Both the position numbers and the translations under genes were made by a program. DNA of 39,483 bases from a bacterium. GTDB taxonomy: Bacteria; Vulcanimicrobiota; Vulcanimicrobiia; Vulcanimicrobiales; SCRA01. Each line of letters starts with the position of its first letter. Position 1 is the stretch's first letter. A model generated the notes under the pieces. The model ran no database searches, was not told the origin of the DNA, and saw only the letters and a program-made list of their open reading frames with translations. This document shows, piece by piece, positions 16,102-24,273 of this stretch. The DNA lies in contig SCRI01000006.1 in NCBI GenBank assembly GCA_004298675.1, positions 1-39,483 on the forward strand, given 5' to 3'.

Positions 16102-17309
16102 CGGGCATCGGCGTCATCTGCCCCGCCGGCCACGATCCCGCTTCGCTCTGGGCGGGTGTAGCTTCCGGAGCGAGTTTCGTGCGGCGCATCACGCGCTTCG
16201 ACCCCGCGCCTTTCCGCTCGCAGGTCGCCGGTGAGATCACCGGGTTCGATCCTCTGGAGCGTTTGGACGGCAAGCTCGCCAAGCGCCTCGACCGTTTCTC
16301 GTCATTGGCCGTGGTAGCGGCGGAGGATGCGTTGCGCGACGCGGCTCTCATGCGCGTCGAGGAGCCGGAGGAGTTCGGCGTGAGCATCGGCAGCGCGCTA
16401 GGCGGGGCGGCATTGGCCGAGGACCAGCATCAACGCTATCTCGTAGGCGGCATCGGCGCGGTACGCCCCGTGCTGGCCATCTCCGTTTTCGGGGCCGCCG
16501 CGGCGTGCAACGTCGCGCAGCATTGCGCGCTGCACGGCCCAACCCTCGGCAATACCAATTCGTGTGCTAGCGGGGTGACGGCGATCGGTGAGGCCTGCCT
16601 GTTGATGCAGCAGGGGCGTGCGCGCCGTATGCTGGCCGGCGGCGTCGAGGCTCCGTTGGCCCCGCTGACCTTCGGCGCCTTCGATCTCTTGCGCGCAATG
16701 TCGGCGAAATGGAACGCTGCGCCGGCGCGCGCGTCGCGCCCGTTCGATCGCGCTCGCGACGGTTTTGTGATGGCCGAAGGGGCCGCCATCTTCGTGCTGG
16801 AGCGCGCGGAGGATGCCGTGCGGCGCGGCGCGCACGTCTATGGATCGATCGCAGGCTTCGGCCTGAGTAATGACGCCTTCCACATGTCGGCACCGCGCGA
16901 GGACGGCAGCGACTCCGCGCGCTCCATGCTGACCGCCCTCGCCGACGCCGGCATGACGCCGCAGGAGGTGGAGTGCGTGAGCGCGCACGGCAGCGGTACT
17001 CCACCCGGTGATGCCGCCGAGGCGCGGGCGCTCGAGCGCGTGCTGGGGGAACGGCTTCCGCGCGTCCCGGTGGTGGCGACCAAAGGCTGCCATGGCCACG
17101 CGCTGGGCGCGACCGGTGCGCTGGAGGTGGCGATCGCGCTCTTGGCGCTGGAGCGCGGCGAGGTGCCGCCCAGCGTCAACGCCGACGATCCCGATGAGCC
17201 GGTGGCGGTGGCCGCTGCGGCACGCTCCATGCGCATCGAAAACGTCTTGAAGAACACCGCCGGCTTCGGCGGTCTCAACGCGGCGTTGGTGCTGCGGAGG
17301 GAGGCGTAG
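16083..17309 (+). CDS. FabF-like beta-ketoacyl-ACP synthase with non-canonical start
   Basis: From 16083 the protein has 408 residues, close to FabF length. It opens NIAVTGIGVICPAGHD, aligning with the FabF N-terminus, and has the catalytic Cys in NTNSCASGVTAIGEA, His in SAHGSGTPPGDAAE, Lys/His in TKGCHGHALGATGALE and the GFGG loop near the end. It therefore should condense malonyl-ACP with acyl-ACP. No ATG, GTG or TTG exists in frame between the stop at 16014 and GTG 16179, and starting at 16179 would remove the first strand and loop. GGAGGG at 16071-16076 is well spaced for ACG at 16083 (or CTC at 16086; ATC at 16092 is too far). The coordinates use ACG. It overlaps the cyclase gene by 19 nt and the convergent GT39 gene by 35 nt. 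No acyl carrier protein or chain-length factor is nearby. Confidence 0.8.
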   Translation, partial: TLNIAVTGIGVICPAGHDPASLWAGVASGASFVRRITRFDPAPFRSQVAGEITGFDPLERLDGKLAKRLDRFSSLAVVAAEDALRDAALMRVEEPEEFGVSIGSALGGAALAEDQHQRYLVGGIGAVRPVLAISVFGAAAACNVAQHCALHGPTLGNTNSCASGVTAIGEACLLMQQGRARRMLAGGVEAPLAPLTFGAFDLLRAMSAKWNAAPARASRPFDRARDGFVMAEGAAIFVLERAEDAVRRGAHVYGSIAGFGLSNDAFHMSAPREDGSDSARSMLTALADAGMTPQEVECVSAHGSGTPPGDAAEARALERVLGERLPRVPVVATKGCHGHALGATGALEVAIALLALERGEVPPSVNADDPDEPVAVAAAARSMRIENVLKNTAGFGGLNAALVLRREA

Positions 17310-18846
17310 AGAGCGCGGCATGCGCGCGCTTGCGATACTCGCGCCAGTGGCGCTCCGCGTCCGGCAGCAGCACGGCGTTATCGGTATGGTAGACCGGCCA
17401 CTTCACGCCCGCGATCGCTACCAGCGGATAGCGCTGCAGCCAATGGTAGAGGTCGCTGTTGGCGCGCATGCGGCGGGATTCCACGTCGATGAAATAGCGC
17501 GCGCCTTTGCGAATGGCGCTCTCTTGATCGAAAGGCGTCCACACGGCCGGGTCCTCTTCCCAACCGTAGCGGTTGATGTAGTAGAGGATGGCGGGATCGT
17601 AGTGCCCCATCACCACGAGTACGTCCTTGGGCAGCCCGCCGTCCAGCGCGCGCGCCTGCTCGTAGACGCCGGTGCGCCAGACGTAGTACTTGGCGACGCG
17701 CGCGCGGTCGATGGCCGTCGTTGCGGCGAGCGCGATCGCGGCCACGAGCAGCCACGCCACTCGTTCGGCGTGACCGACCGGACGCGCGCGCTGGTAGAGC
17801 CATCCGCTGGCGCCGCCGCCGAACAGCGCCGCCAACGGCAACACGGGATACAGATAGTAGTCGACTGGCTCGACGGTGACGACCGCGAATCCGTAGAGCG
17901 CCACCGCCGCCAGCCACGTCCACAGTAGCGTGGCGCCGGGCAGTGCGCGCGCCGCCAGCAGCACGACGCCTGCCACAGCTAGCAGACATCCGACGGGGCC
18001 CAGCATCGTCTGCCACAGGAAGTGCCACTCGTGGATGAAGGCCATCGACTTTGCCGCGAGCGCCGCGGGCGAGTACAGCGCCTCCAATAGCGCAGGGAGT
18101 ACGTGCCGCTGCGTGATTCCGCTGGCCCAGTGCCACTCCGCGATGGCGTGCTCGAAGCGCAGGTAGGCGACGAGCGGAATGAAGGCGACCGCGGCATACA
18201 GCCACGTCGCGGGCCGCAGGATCGTGGCACGCAGGCCGTGACGCCGGATGCCTAGGGCCACGATCGGCAGCGCCCCCAGCAGCGCCACCGGTTTGGCGAG
18301 AAACGCCAGCAGCGCCAGCAGCGCGGGGCGCCAGAACGAGCGCGTCTCTCCGGCGTGGTCTTCCAACCAGCACCAGGTGGCATAGAGCGCGGCGGTGAGG
18401 AAGAAGACCATCGTCGTGTCGGGCATGAAGGTGCGCCCGTAATAGACGCTCCCCGGGTAGACGGCGAAGAGGAACGCGGCCGCCGCCCCCGCCACGCTGC
18501 TGGCGAAGAGACGCCGCGCGAAGAGGCCGGTGAGGGCGATCGTACCCAGCGAGAACGCGATACTCAACAGACGTCCGAAGACTTCGTGCACGCCGAAGAT
18601 CTTGTAGAGCGTGGCAGCGAGAAAGGGCACGATCTGCAGCTCCAACTCCACGTAGTTGGGCGGCGGACCGTCGTAGTTGGTCTGCGGAAGGAACGGGTTG
18701 TAGCGCAGGAGTGCGAAGTTGCGTGCGATGGAGGCGGTATCGCCCTGGCGCCAGGACGGATGATCCAACAACGGGTCGTGGACACCGTGGAGGCGCAGCA
18801 CGAAGCCCAGCAGCAGCGCGGCCAGCAGCGCGAGACGAAAGCTCAC
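17275..18846 (-). CDS. GT39/ArnT-like membrane glycosyltransferase
   Basis: The 523-residue polytopic protein has about eleven membrane segments. The first extracytoplasmic loop has LDHPSWRQGDTASIARNFA (Asp about 40), and later ones PGSVYYGRTFMPD and DYYLYPVLPL, the layout of dolichyl/polyprenyl-phosphate mannosyltransferase (PMT, GT39) and ArnT relatives. The C-terminal part (about 390-500) is a soluble periplasmic domain (VLVVMGHYDPAILYYINRYG). It should move a sugar from a polyprenyl carrier to a lipid, glycan or protein. It overlaps gtrA by 4 nt and is the last gene of a three-gene glycosylation operon. Substrate cannot be read from sequence. Confidence 0.82.
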   Translation of the reverse strand: MSFRLALLAALLLGFVLRLHGVHDPLLDHPSWRQGDTASIARNFALLRYNPFLPQTNYDGPPPNYVELELQIVPFLAATLYKIFGVHEVFGRLLSIAFSLGTIALTGLFARRLFASSVAGAAAAFLFAVYPGSVYYGRTFMPDTTMVFFLTAALYATWCWLEDHAGETRSFWRPALLALLAFLAKPVALLGALPIVALGIRRHGLRATILRPATWLYAAVAFIPLVAYLRFEHAIAEWHWASGITQRHVLPALLEALYSPAALAAKSMAFIHEWHFLWQTMLGPVGCLLAVAGVVLLAARALPGATLLWTWLAAVALYGFAVVTVEPVDYYLYPVLPLAALFGGGASGWLYQRARPVGHAERVAWLLVAAIALAATTAIDRARVAKYYVWRTGVYEQARALDGGLPKDVLVVMGHYDPAILYYINRYGWEEDPAVWTPFDQESAIRKGARYFIDVESRRMRANSDLYHWLQRYPLVAIAGVKWPVYHTDNAVLLPDAERHWREYRKRAHAALSTPPSAAPTPR

Positions 18847-19265
18847 GCGCGGTCCTTAAACGTCCAATACTTGTTGACGAAGAAGTTCAGAAACATTCCC
18901 GAGACGGTCGCCGCGAACCAGACGCGGTGATTGCCGGCCACGTGCAGCGGGCCCTTCAGGAACCACGAGACCAGATCGCCGAGCAGCAACGCGAGGAACG
19001 AGACGGTGAGAAACTGCATGCCCTCGCGGCCGGGGTGACCGCTCGAGCGAAACGTCCAGACACGGTTGAGCGCGTAGTTCGAGACGCCGCCCAGCATGAA
19101 CGCGATGGAGAAGTCCCAGATGAACGGCCAGTGCGTGGCTTTGTCGAGGACGGTGAACGCGATGAGGTTGACGACGAAGCCGCTGGCCCCCACGATACCG
19201 AACTTGACGAACTGGCGCACGCCCCGGCGCGCGATGGCTGCGGCTACGAAGTTACGGGTAGTCAC
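18843..19265 (-). CDS. GtrA-family membrane protein
   Basis: The 140-residue protein has four membrane segments in the GtrA arrangement: FVKFGIVGASGFVVNLIAFT, then FSIAFMLGGVSNYALNRVWTF with the typical N-x-x-W-T-F motif, a third segment near 85-102 and a last one ending FLNFFVNKYWTF, which repeats the motif. GtrA proteins are thought to flip polyprenyl-phosphate sugars across the inner membrane, feeding GT-C transferases. Its place between a PIG-V-like and a GT39-like transferase, with immediate adjacency upstream and a 4-nt overlap downstream, fits that role. Confidence 0.88.
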   Translation of the reverse strand: MTTRNFVAAAIARRGVRQFVKFGIVGASGFVVNLIAFTVLDKATHWPFIWDFSIAFMLGGVSNYALNRVWTFRSSGHPGREGMQFLTVSFLALLLGDLVSWFLKGPLHVAGNHRVWFAATVSGMFLNFFVNKYWTFKDRA

Positions 19266-20795
19266 CTATGCGATCCAATACCAATCGGCGAAGAGGACGG
19301 TAAAAAGTCCTAAGAGTGGGAGACTGAACGCCACGACGGCGTTATTGACGGCGGGGCGGCGGCCCCAGATTGCGAGCACCATGAAGATGGGGAAGAGCAC
19401 CAGCGCAAAGCGCGGCATACTCATCAAGCTCGAGGTCGACAGCGGAATGGCGATGGAGAGCAGCATGTACACCCAATAGGACGTCCGCAGCGTGCGAAGT
19501 CCCAGAGCGAGCATGGCGATCATGAGCGCGGTGAAGACCAACTCGATGCTCTGATAGGCGATCGATGACGGTAGATGCGCGTGCGTGATCAGATGGATGC
19601 TGTTGCCGACGCTGACCCAAGGCGGAGCGAGGTGGCGATGCCAGTGACTCTGCACGTGTGAAAAGTAGAGCGGATCGCCGACGAGGACCCAGAGATAGCC
19701 CATGTACGCGAGCATTCCCGAGGGTACCAGGGCGATTCCAGCCACGCTGCGCCACGAGATGCGTTCACCGCTGCGATGCGCCGCCCACCATTCGATGGCA
19801 AAGGGCACGAAGAGCAGTACGCCTTCGACCCGCGTGGCTGAGGCGCAGGCGCCGATGAGGCCGGCCAGGAGCCACTGACGTTGGCGGATATAGTAAAACG
19901 ACGCAACCGTGAGAGCGAAGAAGAGCGATTCGGTGTAGACCGCCGAGAAGAAGATCGCCGTGGGAAAAATCGAGATGTAGAAGATGGCGCGGTAGGCTAC
20001 ACGGCGGTCGTGCAGCTCGTGCTCCACCAGTTTGTAAAAGAAGAGCAGTCCGAGGTAGAGCGCGACGTTAGAGACGATCAAGCCGGCCACCAGGTGTGAG
20101 CCGGTGAATTTGCCGAGGATTGCCAACAGCATCGGGTAGAGCGGGAAGAAGGCCATGTTGGTGCCATGGTAGCCGCCGGTGGCGATCTCGATGTAGTGCT
20201 GCGCGTCCCAGCGTCCCCAGACCGTGAGCAGGAGATCGTGGGAGGCGGCCCAGTGCGTCCCGGCGCGCTGCCCGATCAGCGTCGCGCCGAGCAGCGCGAT
20301 GATGATCAGTGGGATGCGCGTCACCAGATACGTGACGGTGACTTCACGGACGGTCTGATTGAGACGGGTGGCCGCCAGTAGTTTCACCGCTCCCCAGAGC
20401 GCGGCGGTAACGATGAGCACGGGGCCCTCGGGGAGCACCCGGAACGGAAGCAGCAGCAGCGGCAGCCACAGCAGATACACCGGCAGGAAGCTCCACGCAT
20501 CCAGCACCAGTGCGGTGCGATGGGAGATGCCGGTCCGCCAGGAGAGATAGTTGGCGTACCCTCGCCAGGCCGCGATGCAGGCCGCCAGACCGAGTGGCAG
20601 CGCTACCGCCAGCACCAGGTCCGTAAACGCGAGCAGCGCATGCAGGTGCGAGACGGCGGTGTACCAACCGAAGAAACCGGCCGTTAAGCCGGCGCCGGCT
20701 ACCCCGGCAAGGGGAGCGGGCCCCGCGGCATAAAGAAGCCCCTGAAAGAGGGGTCGTACACCGGTTGGTGGTGCGTGGTTGCTGCGCGCCGACAT
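19266..20795 (-). CDS. PIG-V-like mannosyltransferase (GT-C)
   Basis: The 509-residue polytopic protein has about 12 membrane segments. The PIG-V family signature is visible as WGRWDAQHYIEIATGGY (about residues 192-208) followed by FFPLYPMLLAILGKF, and later ESLFFALTVASFYYIRQRQW and ATRVEGVLLF. The acidic loop WD is the expected catalytic site. Bacterial members are annotated as mannosyltransferases using polyprenyl-phosphate-mannose. It starts the minus-strand operon with gtrA and the GT39-like gene, whose promoter should lie in the spacer shared with glpX. The acceptor is unknown. Confidence 0.8.
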   Translation of the reverse strand: MSARSNHAPPTGVRPLFQGLLYAAGPAPLAGVAGAGLTAGFFGWYTAVSHLHALLAFTDLVLAVALPLGLAACIAAWRGYANYLSWRTGISHRTALVLDAWSFLPVYLLWLPLLLLPFRVLPEGPVLIVTAALWGAVKLLAATRLNQTVREVTVTYLVTRIPLIIIALLGATLIGQRAGTHWAASHDLLLTVWGRWDAQHYIEIATGGYHGTNMAFFPLYPMLLAILGKFTGSHLVAGLIVSNVALYLGLLFFYKLVEHELHDRRVAYRAIFYISIFPTAIFFSAVYTESLFFALTVASFYYIRQRQWLLAGLIGACASATRVEGVLLFVPFAIEWWAAHRSGERISWRSVAGIALVPSGMLAYMGYLWVLVGDPLYFSHVQSHWHRHLAPPWVSVGNSIHLITHAHLPSSIAYQSIELVFTALMIAMLALGLRTLRTSYWVYMLLSIAIPLSTSSLMSMPRFALVLFPIFMVLAIWGRRPAVNNAVVAFSLPLLGLFTVLFADWYWIA

Positions 20796-20800
20796 GGTCA

Positions 20801-20896
20801 GCCAGGCTTCTGGCCTCTCTCCGGGTGCCCCTGGCGGCCCAGCCTGCGGAGGGTAATGGGTTGCAAGGGTTTCACCGGCGGTGTGCCAACTTTTTT
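20801..20896 (+). promoter_or_regulatory. Structured leader candidate upstream of glpX
   Basis: The 139-bp spacer between the divergent mannosyltransferase and glpX holds several nested inverted repeats: GCCAG/CTGGC (20801-20814), a longer arm CTCTCCG/CGGAGGG (about 20816-20852) enclosing CTGG/CCAG, and a short CACCGGCGGTG hairpin (about 20873-20883) followed 7 nt later by six T residues (20891-20896). The whole is about 40 nt before the glpX ribosome binding site. It could be an attenuator or leader RNA, or simply promoter sequence for either direction. It does not match a riboswitch class I recognise. Confidence 0.3.
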
Positions 20897-20934
20897 CATC
20901 TCTGACCAGACATTAGCGAGAGGAGCATCTAGCC

Positions 20935-21939
20935 ATGGCCACCTTGACACCGGCACCGGCGCAGGAGAACGTCGTCGACACTCTGGATTTCGTGAAGGTG
21001 ACCGAGGCCGCTGCGCTCGCCGCCTCTCGTCTCATGGGCAAGGGGCAACGCGATGAGGCGGACGCATCGGCCGTGGAGAAGATGCGCGAGACGCTCAACG
21101 AGATGCGTATCTCCGGTCGCGTCGTCATCGGTGAAGGGGAGCGCGACGAGGCGCCGATGCTCTTCATCGGCGAAGAGCTGGGTGCGGGCGGTCCGGCGCT
21201 AGACATCGCCGTTGACCCCGTCGAGGGCACGAACCTCGTAGCCAACGGCCTGCCGAATTCCATCGCCGTGTTGGCCGTCGCGGAGCACGGTGGCCTGCTG
21301 CACGCTCCCGATTCCTATATGCAGAAGCTTGCCGTGGGGCCGAAAGCGGCGCCGTACGTGCATATCGACGCCAGCGTTCGCGACAACTTGGAAGCCGTGG
21401 CCAACGCGCTCGAGCGTCCCATCAGCGACGTGACGGTGGTGATCCTCGATCGCCCGCGCCACAAGGATCTCATCGACGACGTGCGCGCCGCCGGCGCACG
21501 CATCAAGCTGATCTCCGACGGCGACGTCGATGCCTGCATCGCCACGGCCATCGAGGGTACGGGGATCCAGGTGGCCATGGGGATCGGCGGCGCCCCCGAG
21601 GGCGTGCTCGCGGCGGCCGCGCTCAAGTGTCTGGGCGGTGGCTTCTTCGGCCGTCTCAAGCCCCGCAACGAGCAGGAGGCGCAGCGCGCCCGCGCGATGG
21701 GCTTCGGCGATCTCGACCGCGTGCTCTCGATGGATGATCTCGTGCACGGCAAAGACGTCGTCTTCTGCGCGACCGGCATCACCGAGGGCGATCTCTGCCA
21801 TGGTGTGAAATTCTTCGGAAACGGCGCGAAGACGCACTCGATCATCATGCACGCGGCGACGGGCACCGTACGTTTCGTCGAGTCCACGCACCGGCTTTCG
21901 GCTCGCCCGTACCGTGCGGGGGGCGCGCAGCTCGGGTAA
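20935..21939 (+). CDS. glpX: Class II fructose-1,6-bisphosphatase
   Basis: The 334-residue protein matches GlpX: an N-terminal [23 protein letters not shown], the metal-binding [18 protein letters not shown] (about residues 64-81), VDPVEGTN (about 90-97) and the late [20 protein letters not shown]. It hydrolyses fructose-1,6-bisphosphate to fructose-6-phosphate in gluconeogenesis or the Calvin cycle; cyanobacterial-type relatives also act on sedoheptulose-1,7-bisphosphate. AGGAG at 20921-20925 is 9 nt before the ATG. It heads a plus-strand group with yqeG and aroE. The metal-binding residues look intact. Confidence 0.95.
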   Translation: MATLTPAPAQENVVDTLDFVKVTEAAALAASRLMGKGQRDEADASAVEKMRETLNEMRISGRVVIGEGERDEAPMLFIGEELGAGGPALDIAVDPVEGTNLVANGLPNSIAVLAVAEHGGLLHAPDSYMQKLAVGPKAAPYVHIDASVRDNLEAVANALERPISDVTVVILDRPRHKDLIDDVRAAGARIKLISDGDVDACIATAIEGTGIQVAMGIGGAPEGVLAAAALKCLGGGFFGRLKPRNEQEAQRARAMGFGDLDRVLSMDDLVHGKDVVFCATGITEGDLCHGVKFFGNGAKTHSIIMHAATGTVRFVESTHRLSARPYRAGGAQLG

Positions 21940-21958
21940 CGAGAAGCCTTTCCCCGGC

Positions 21959-22450
21959 GTGTTCACGTTTCTCAAGCCCGACGGACAGGCCCGCAGCTTG
22001 GCCGAGGTTTCGATCGATGCCCTGTGCGACCAACACGTACAGGGCGTGATCGTCGACCTCGACAACACGCTGGTCGGCTACCGTCAGGATCGCCTCCCGG
22101 ATGACCACCAGAGCTGGCTCGAGCAGGCGCGCTCGCGAGGGCTGCGCTTGATTCTGCTCTCGAACAACTTTCACGATCGCGCCGCCGTGGTGGCGCAGGC
22201 GGCGGGCATCGCCTGCATCGCCAGCGCTCTCAAGCCGCTCCCTGGCGCCTTCCGCCGTGCGCAGGCGCTGCTGGGGACGCCGCCGGCGCGCACGGTGGTC
22301 ATCGGCGATCAACTCTTCACCGACGTCCTGGGCGCCAAACTCTGCGGCATGCGCACGATCCTGACGGAGCCGCTGGTGCGGCATGACTTCGTGACCACGC
22401 GGATCTTGCGGTTCTTCGAACGTTTGGTCATGCCGGAACGCCGGACGTGA
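21959..22450 (+). CDS. YqeG-family HAD phosphatase
   Basis: The 163-residue protein has the HAD motif I as VIVDLDNTLVGY, motif II as ILLSNN (Ser/Asn), a lysine in ASALKPLPGAFRRA and motif III in VVIGDQLFTDVLGAKLCGM, in the YqeG (HAD-IIIA) layout. Members are cytosolic phosphatases, with yeast and plant relatives acting on phosphatidylglycerophosphate. I choose GTG 21959 because the family N-terminus (FTFLKPD) begins there; GTG 21914 would overlap glpX by 26 nt. It is followed by aroE through a GTGA overlap; yqeG-aroE neighbours are common in Firmicutes-like genomes. Confidence 0.88.
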   Translation: MFTFLKPDGQARSLAEVSIDALCDQHVQGVIVDLDNTLVGYRQDRLPDDHQSWLEQARSRGLRLILLSNNFHDRAAVVAQAAGIACIASALKPLPGAFRRAQALLGTPPARTVVIGDQLFTDVLGAKLCGMRTILTEPLVRHDFVTTRILRFFERLVMPERRT

Positions 22451-23229
22451 GGCGTCTGTGCGTCATCGGCGATCCTGTCGCCCATAGTCTCAGCCCCGCC
22501 ATCCAGCAAGCGGCGCTGCGGGCGGCCGGTATCGAGGGGACGTACGAGGCGGTGCGAATCCAAGCCGGCGGCCTGCACGAGCGGTGGGCGGAGCTGCGCG
22601 CGGACTTTACGGGCTGCAATGTGACGACGCCGCTCAAAGAGGAGGCGGCGGCGTTGTGCGACCGGCTCGACGGCGTTGCACGCGCGGCGGGTGCGGCCAA
22701 CACGCTGTCGTTTGGCGACGACGCGGTGGTGGGCTGGAATACCGACGGTGAAGGCGCCGCCTTTGCCTTGGCACAGGCCTGCGGTGCGCCGGAGGCGCGG
22801 GGTCTGCGCGTGGCGGTGCTTGGGACGGGGCCTGCCGCGCGGGCCGCCGTGCTGGGCTTGGCCGCGCATGGCGCTTGCACGCTCGTGTGGGGGCGGCGCA
22901 GCGCAGGCGTCGACGCGCTGGCGGCGCTGGACGCGAGCGTGCGGCCGTGGAGCTACGAGCCTGTCGACGGTGTGCTCTCGACGCTCCCGCCGGGGGCTGT
23001 GCTGCCCGCGGATCTGGCGGAGGCGCTGCGGCGCAGTCCGGTGATCGTCGATGCCAACTACGGCGAACGGGCCGATTTGGGGGAGCGCCTGGGTCGCGCC
23101 GTGCGGGATGGGCTGGGGATGCTGATCGGTCAGGCGGCGGCCTCGTTCCGGCTTTGGTTCGGCGTGGAACCGGATGTCGCGACGATGGCGCGGGCCGTGA
23201 ACTTTAGATTACGCGCGCGTCCGGCTTAG
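22447..23229 (+). CDS. aroE: Shikimate dehydrogenase
   Basis: The 260-residue protein shows the substrate site HSLSPAIQQAAL (about residues 13-24), the catalytic lysine in NVTTPLKEEA (about 58-67), AANTL and GWNTDGEGAAFAL (about 86-110). The Rossmann fold begins at VAVLGTGPAARAAVLGLAAHG, with Thr instead of the more usual Gly in the second position of the GxGxxG loop. It reduces 3-dehydroshikimate to shikimate with NADPH in aromatic amino acid synthesis. The GTG start overlaps the yqeG stop by 4 nt. The last residues of the substrate domain (GLGMLIGQAAASFRLWFG) match the family end. Confidence 0.94.
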   Translation: MRRLCVIGDPVAHSLSPAIQQAALRAAGIEGTYEAVRIQAGGLHERWAELRADFTGCNVTTPLKEEAAALCDRLDGVARAAGAANTLSFGDDAVVGWNTDGEGAAFALAQACGAPEARGLRVAVLGTGPAARAAVLGLAAHGACTLVWGRRSAGVDALAALDASVRPWSYEPVDGVLSTLPPGAVLPADLAEALRRSPVIVDANYGERADLGERLGRAVRDGLGMLIGQAAASFRLWFGVEPDVATMARAVNFRLRARPA

Positions 23230-23315
23230 GATTTCTTCATCTGGATGCGCGTATGCTGGCGGTGGAGACGCACACACTCCCGGAATCCCATCCGAAAAAC
23301 TCGCGAAACGGCGTG

Positions 23316-23338
23316 GCCGCCTGCATCCTGCAGGCGGC
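23316..23338. terminator. Bidirectional hairpin between convergent aroE and MBL genes
   Basis: A perfect 10-bp inverted repeat GCCGCCTGCA/TGCAGGCGGC (23316-23325 and 23329-23338) with a 3-nt loop lies between two convergent gene ends (23229 and 23349). Position and symmetry suit a shared terminator. There is no adjacent U-tract in either direction; on the minus strand a GTTTTT run appears about 13 nt after the stem. Confidence 0.45.
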
Positions 23339-23348
23339 TGCGTCGTTG

Positions 23349-24272
23349 CTAGGGCTCGAGCGCGTATTCGACGACTGCGCCGATCGGCGCGGCCGCTCCG
23401 AGCTCCTCAGCCGCGACCGGATCCCCCAGGCGTGCGAGGTCCAACTCGAGCAGCGTGCGTTCCGCGGCCGTTGCGCAACGCTCGCGGACGCGGCGCACGC
23501 GCCCCTGCGTCTCCAACGCATCCAGATACGCCAGGACCTGCCGCGCGGCGGCCGGCCACAGCAGCTGATCGATCTCGGCATAGATGCGCTCGACCAGTGC
23601 GGGGATCGTGGCCGCGCCAGCGCGCAGTTCTGCGAGCACTTGACGCTCGCGCAACGCGCGATGCGCGATATACTCGTCGAACTTCGCGCGCGGCGTCTCG
23701 ATCGCCGGACCGTGGCCGCCGTAGATGCGCTCGGCGCCGGCATAGCGATCGCGCAGGGTCTCGAGCGTGTTGCGGTAGGTTGCCATCTCGCCGCCCGGCG
23801 GCGCGATCACGACGGTGCCCTGGCCAACGACGACGTCCCCGGTGAAGAGGGCGTGCTCGTCGCGGAGATAGAGCGCAACGTGATCGACGGCGTGGCCCGG
23901 CGCATCGCTCACCTCCAGGCACAGATCATCCAACTCGAAGGTCTTGCCATCCCAGAGCGTCGCCGTGTGAGCGAACGAGGAGCGCGGATGGCCGTAGACG
24001 GTCGCGCCGGTGAGCGCAGCCAGGCGGGCCGCGCCGGGTGCATGGTCGGGGTGGCCGTGCGTGACCAGGATCGCCGCGATCGTGGCCCCGCGGTCCGAGG
24101 CAGCGAAGGCGAGGTCAAGTGCGTGTCCTTGGTGATCGGGACCGGGATCGATGGCCACGAAACGGTCGCGTCCGGCGTCGATGAGATAACTGTTGGTGCC
24201 GCTCAACGTCATCGGCCCCGGATTGGGGGCGCGCAGGCGCGAGACGCGTTCGCTCAGCCGTTCTAGCGCCAT
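23349..24272 (-). CDS. Metallo-beta-lactamase-fold hydrolase (LACTB2-like)
   Basis: The 307-residue protein has the opening MTLSGTNSYLID, the metal-binding THGHPDH (about residues 70-76), a later His in APGHAVDH, Asp in FTGDVVVG and the last ligand in YGGHGPAI. A C-terminal winged-helix-like part follows (about 230-305), with LVERIYAEIDQLLWPAAARQVLAYLDALETQG. That layout is the LACTB2/RNase-like group, whose characterised members are endoribonucleases or acyl thioesterases. It starts 1 nt after the stop of the Nudix gene, so the two are coupled. All metal ligands appear present; the substrate cannot be fixed. Confidence 0.88.
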   Translation of the reverse strand: MALERLSERVSRLRAPNPGPMTLSGTNSYLIDAGRDRFVAIDPGPDHQGHALDLAFAASDRGATIAAILVTHGHPDHAPGAARLAALTGATVYGHPRSSFAHTATLWDGKTFELDDLCLEVSDAPGHAVDHVALYLRDEHALFTGDVVVGQGTVVIAPPGGEMATYRNTLETLRDRYAGAERIYGGHGPAIETPRAKFDEYIAHRALRERQVLAELRAGAATIPALVERIYAEIDQLLWPAAARQVLAYLDALETQGRVRRVRERCATAAERTLLELDLARLGDPVAAEELGAAAPIGAVVEYALEP

Positions 24273-24273
24273 C

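Noticed and set aside
20796-20934. A known riboswitch upstream of glpX
   Set aside because: I compared it by eye with TPP, SAM, SAH, glycine, c-di-GMP, fluoride, ZTP and preQ1 patterns and found no conserved core.
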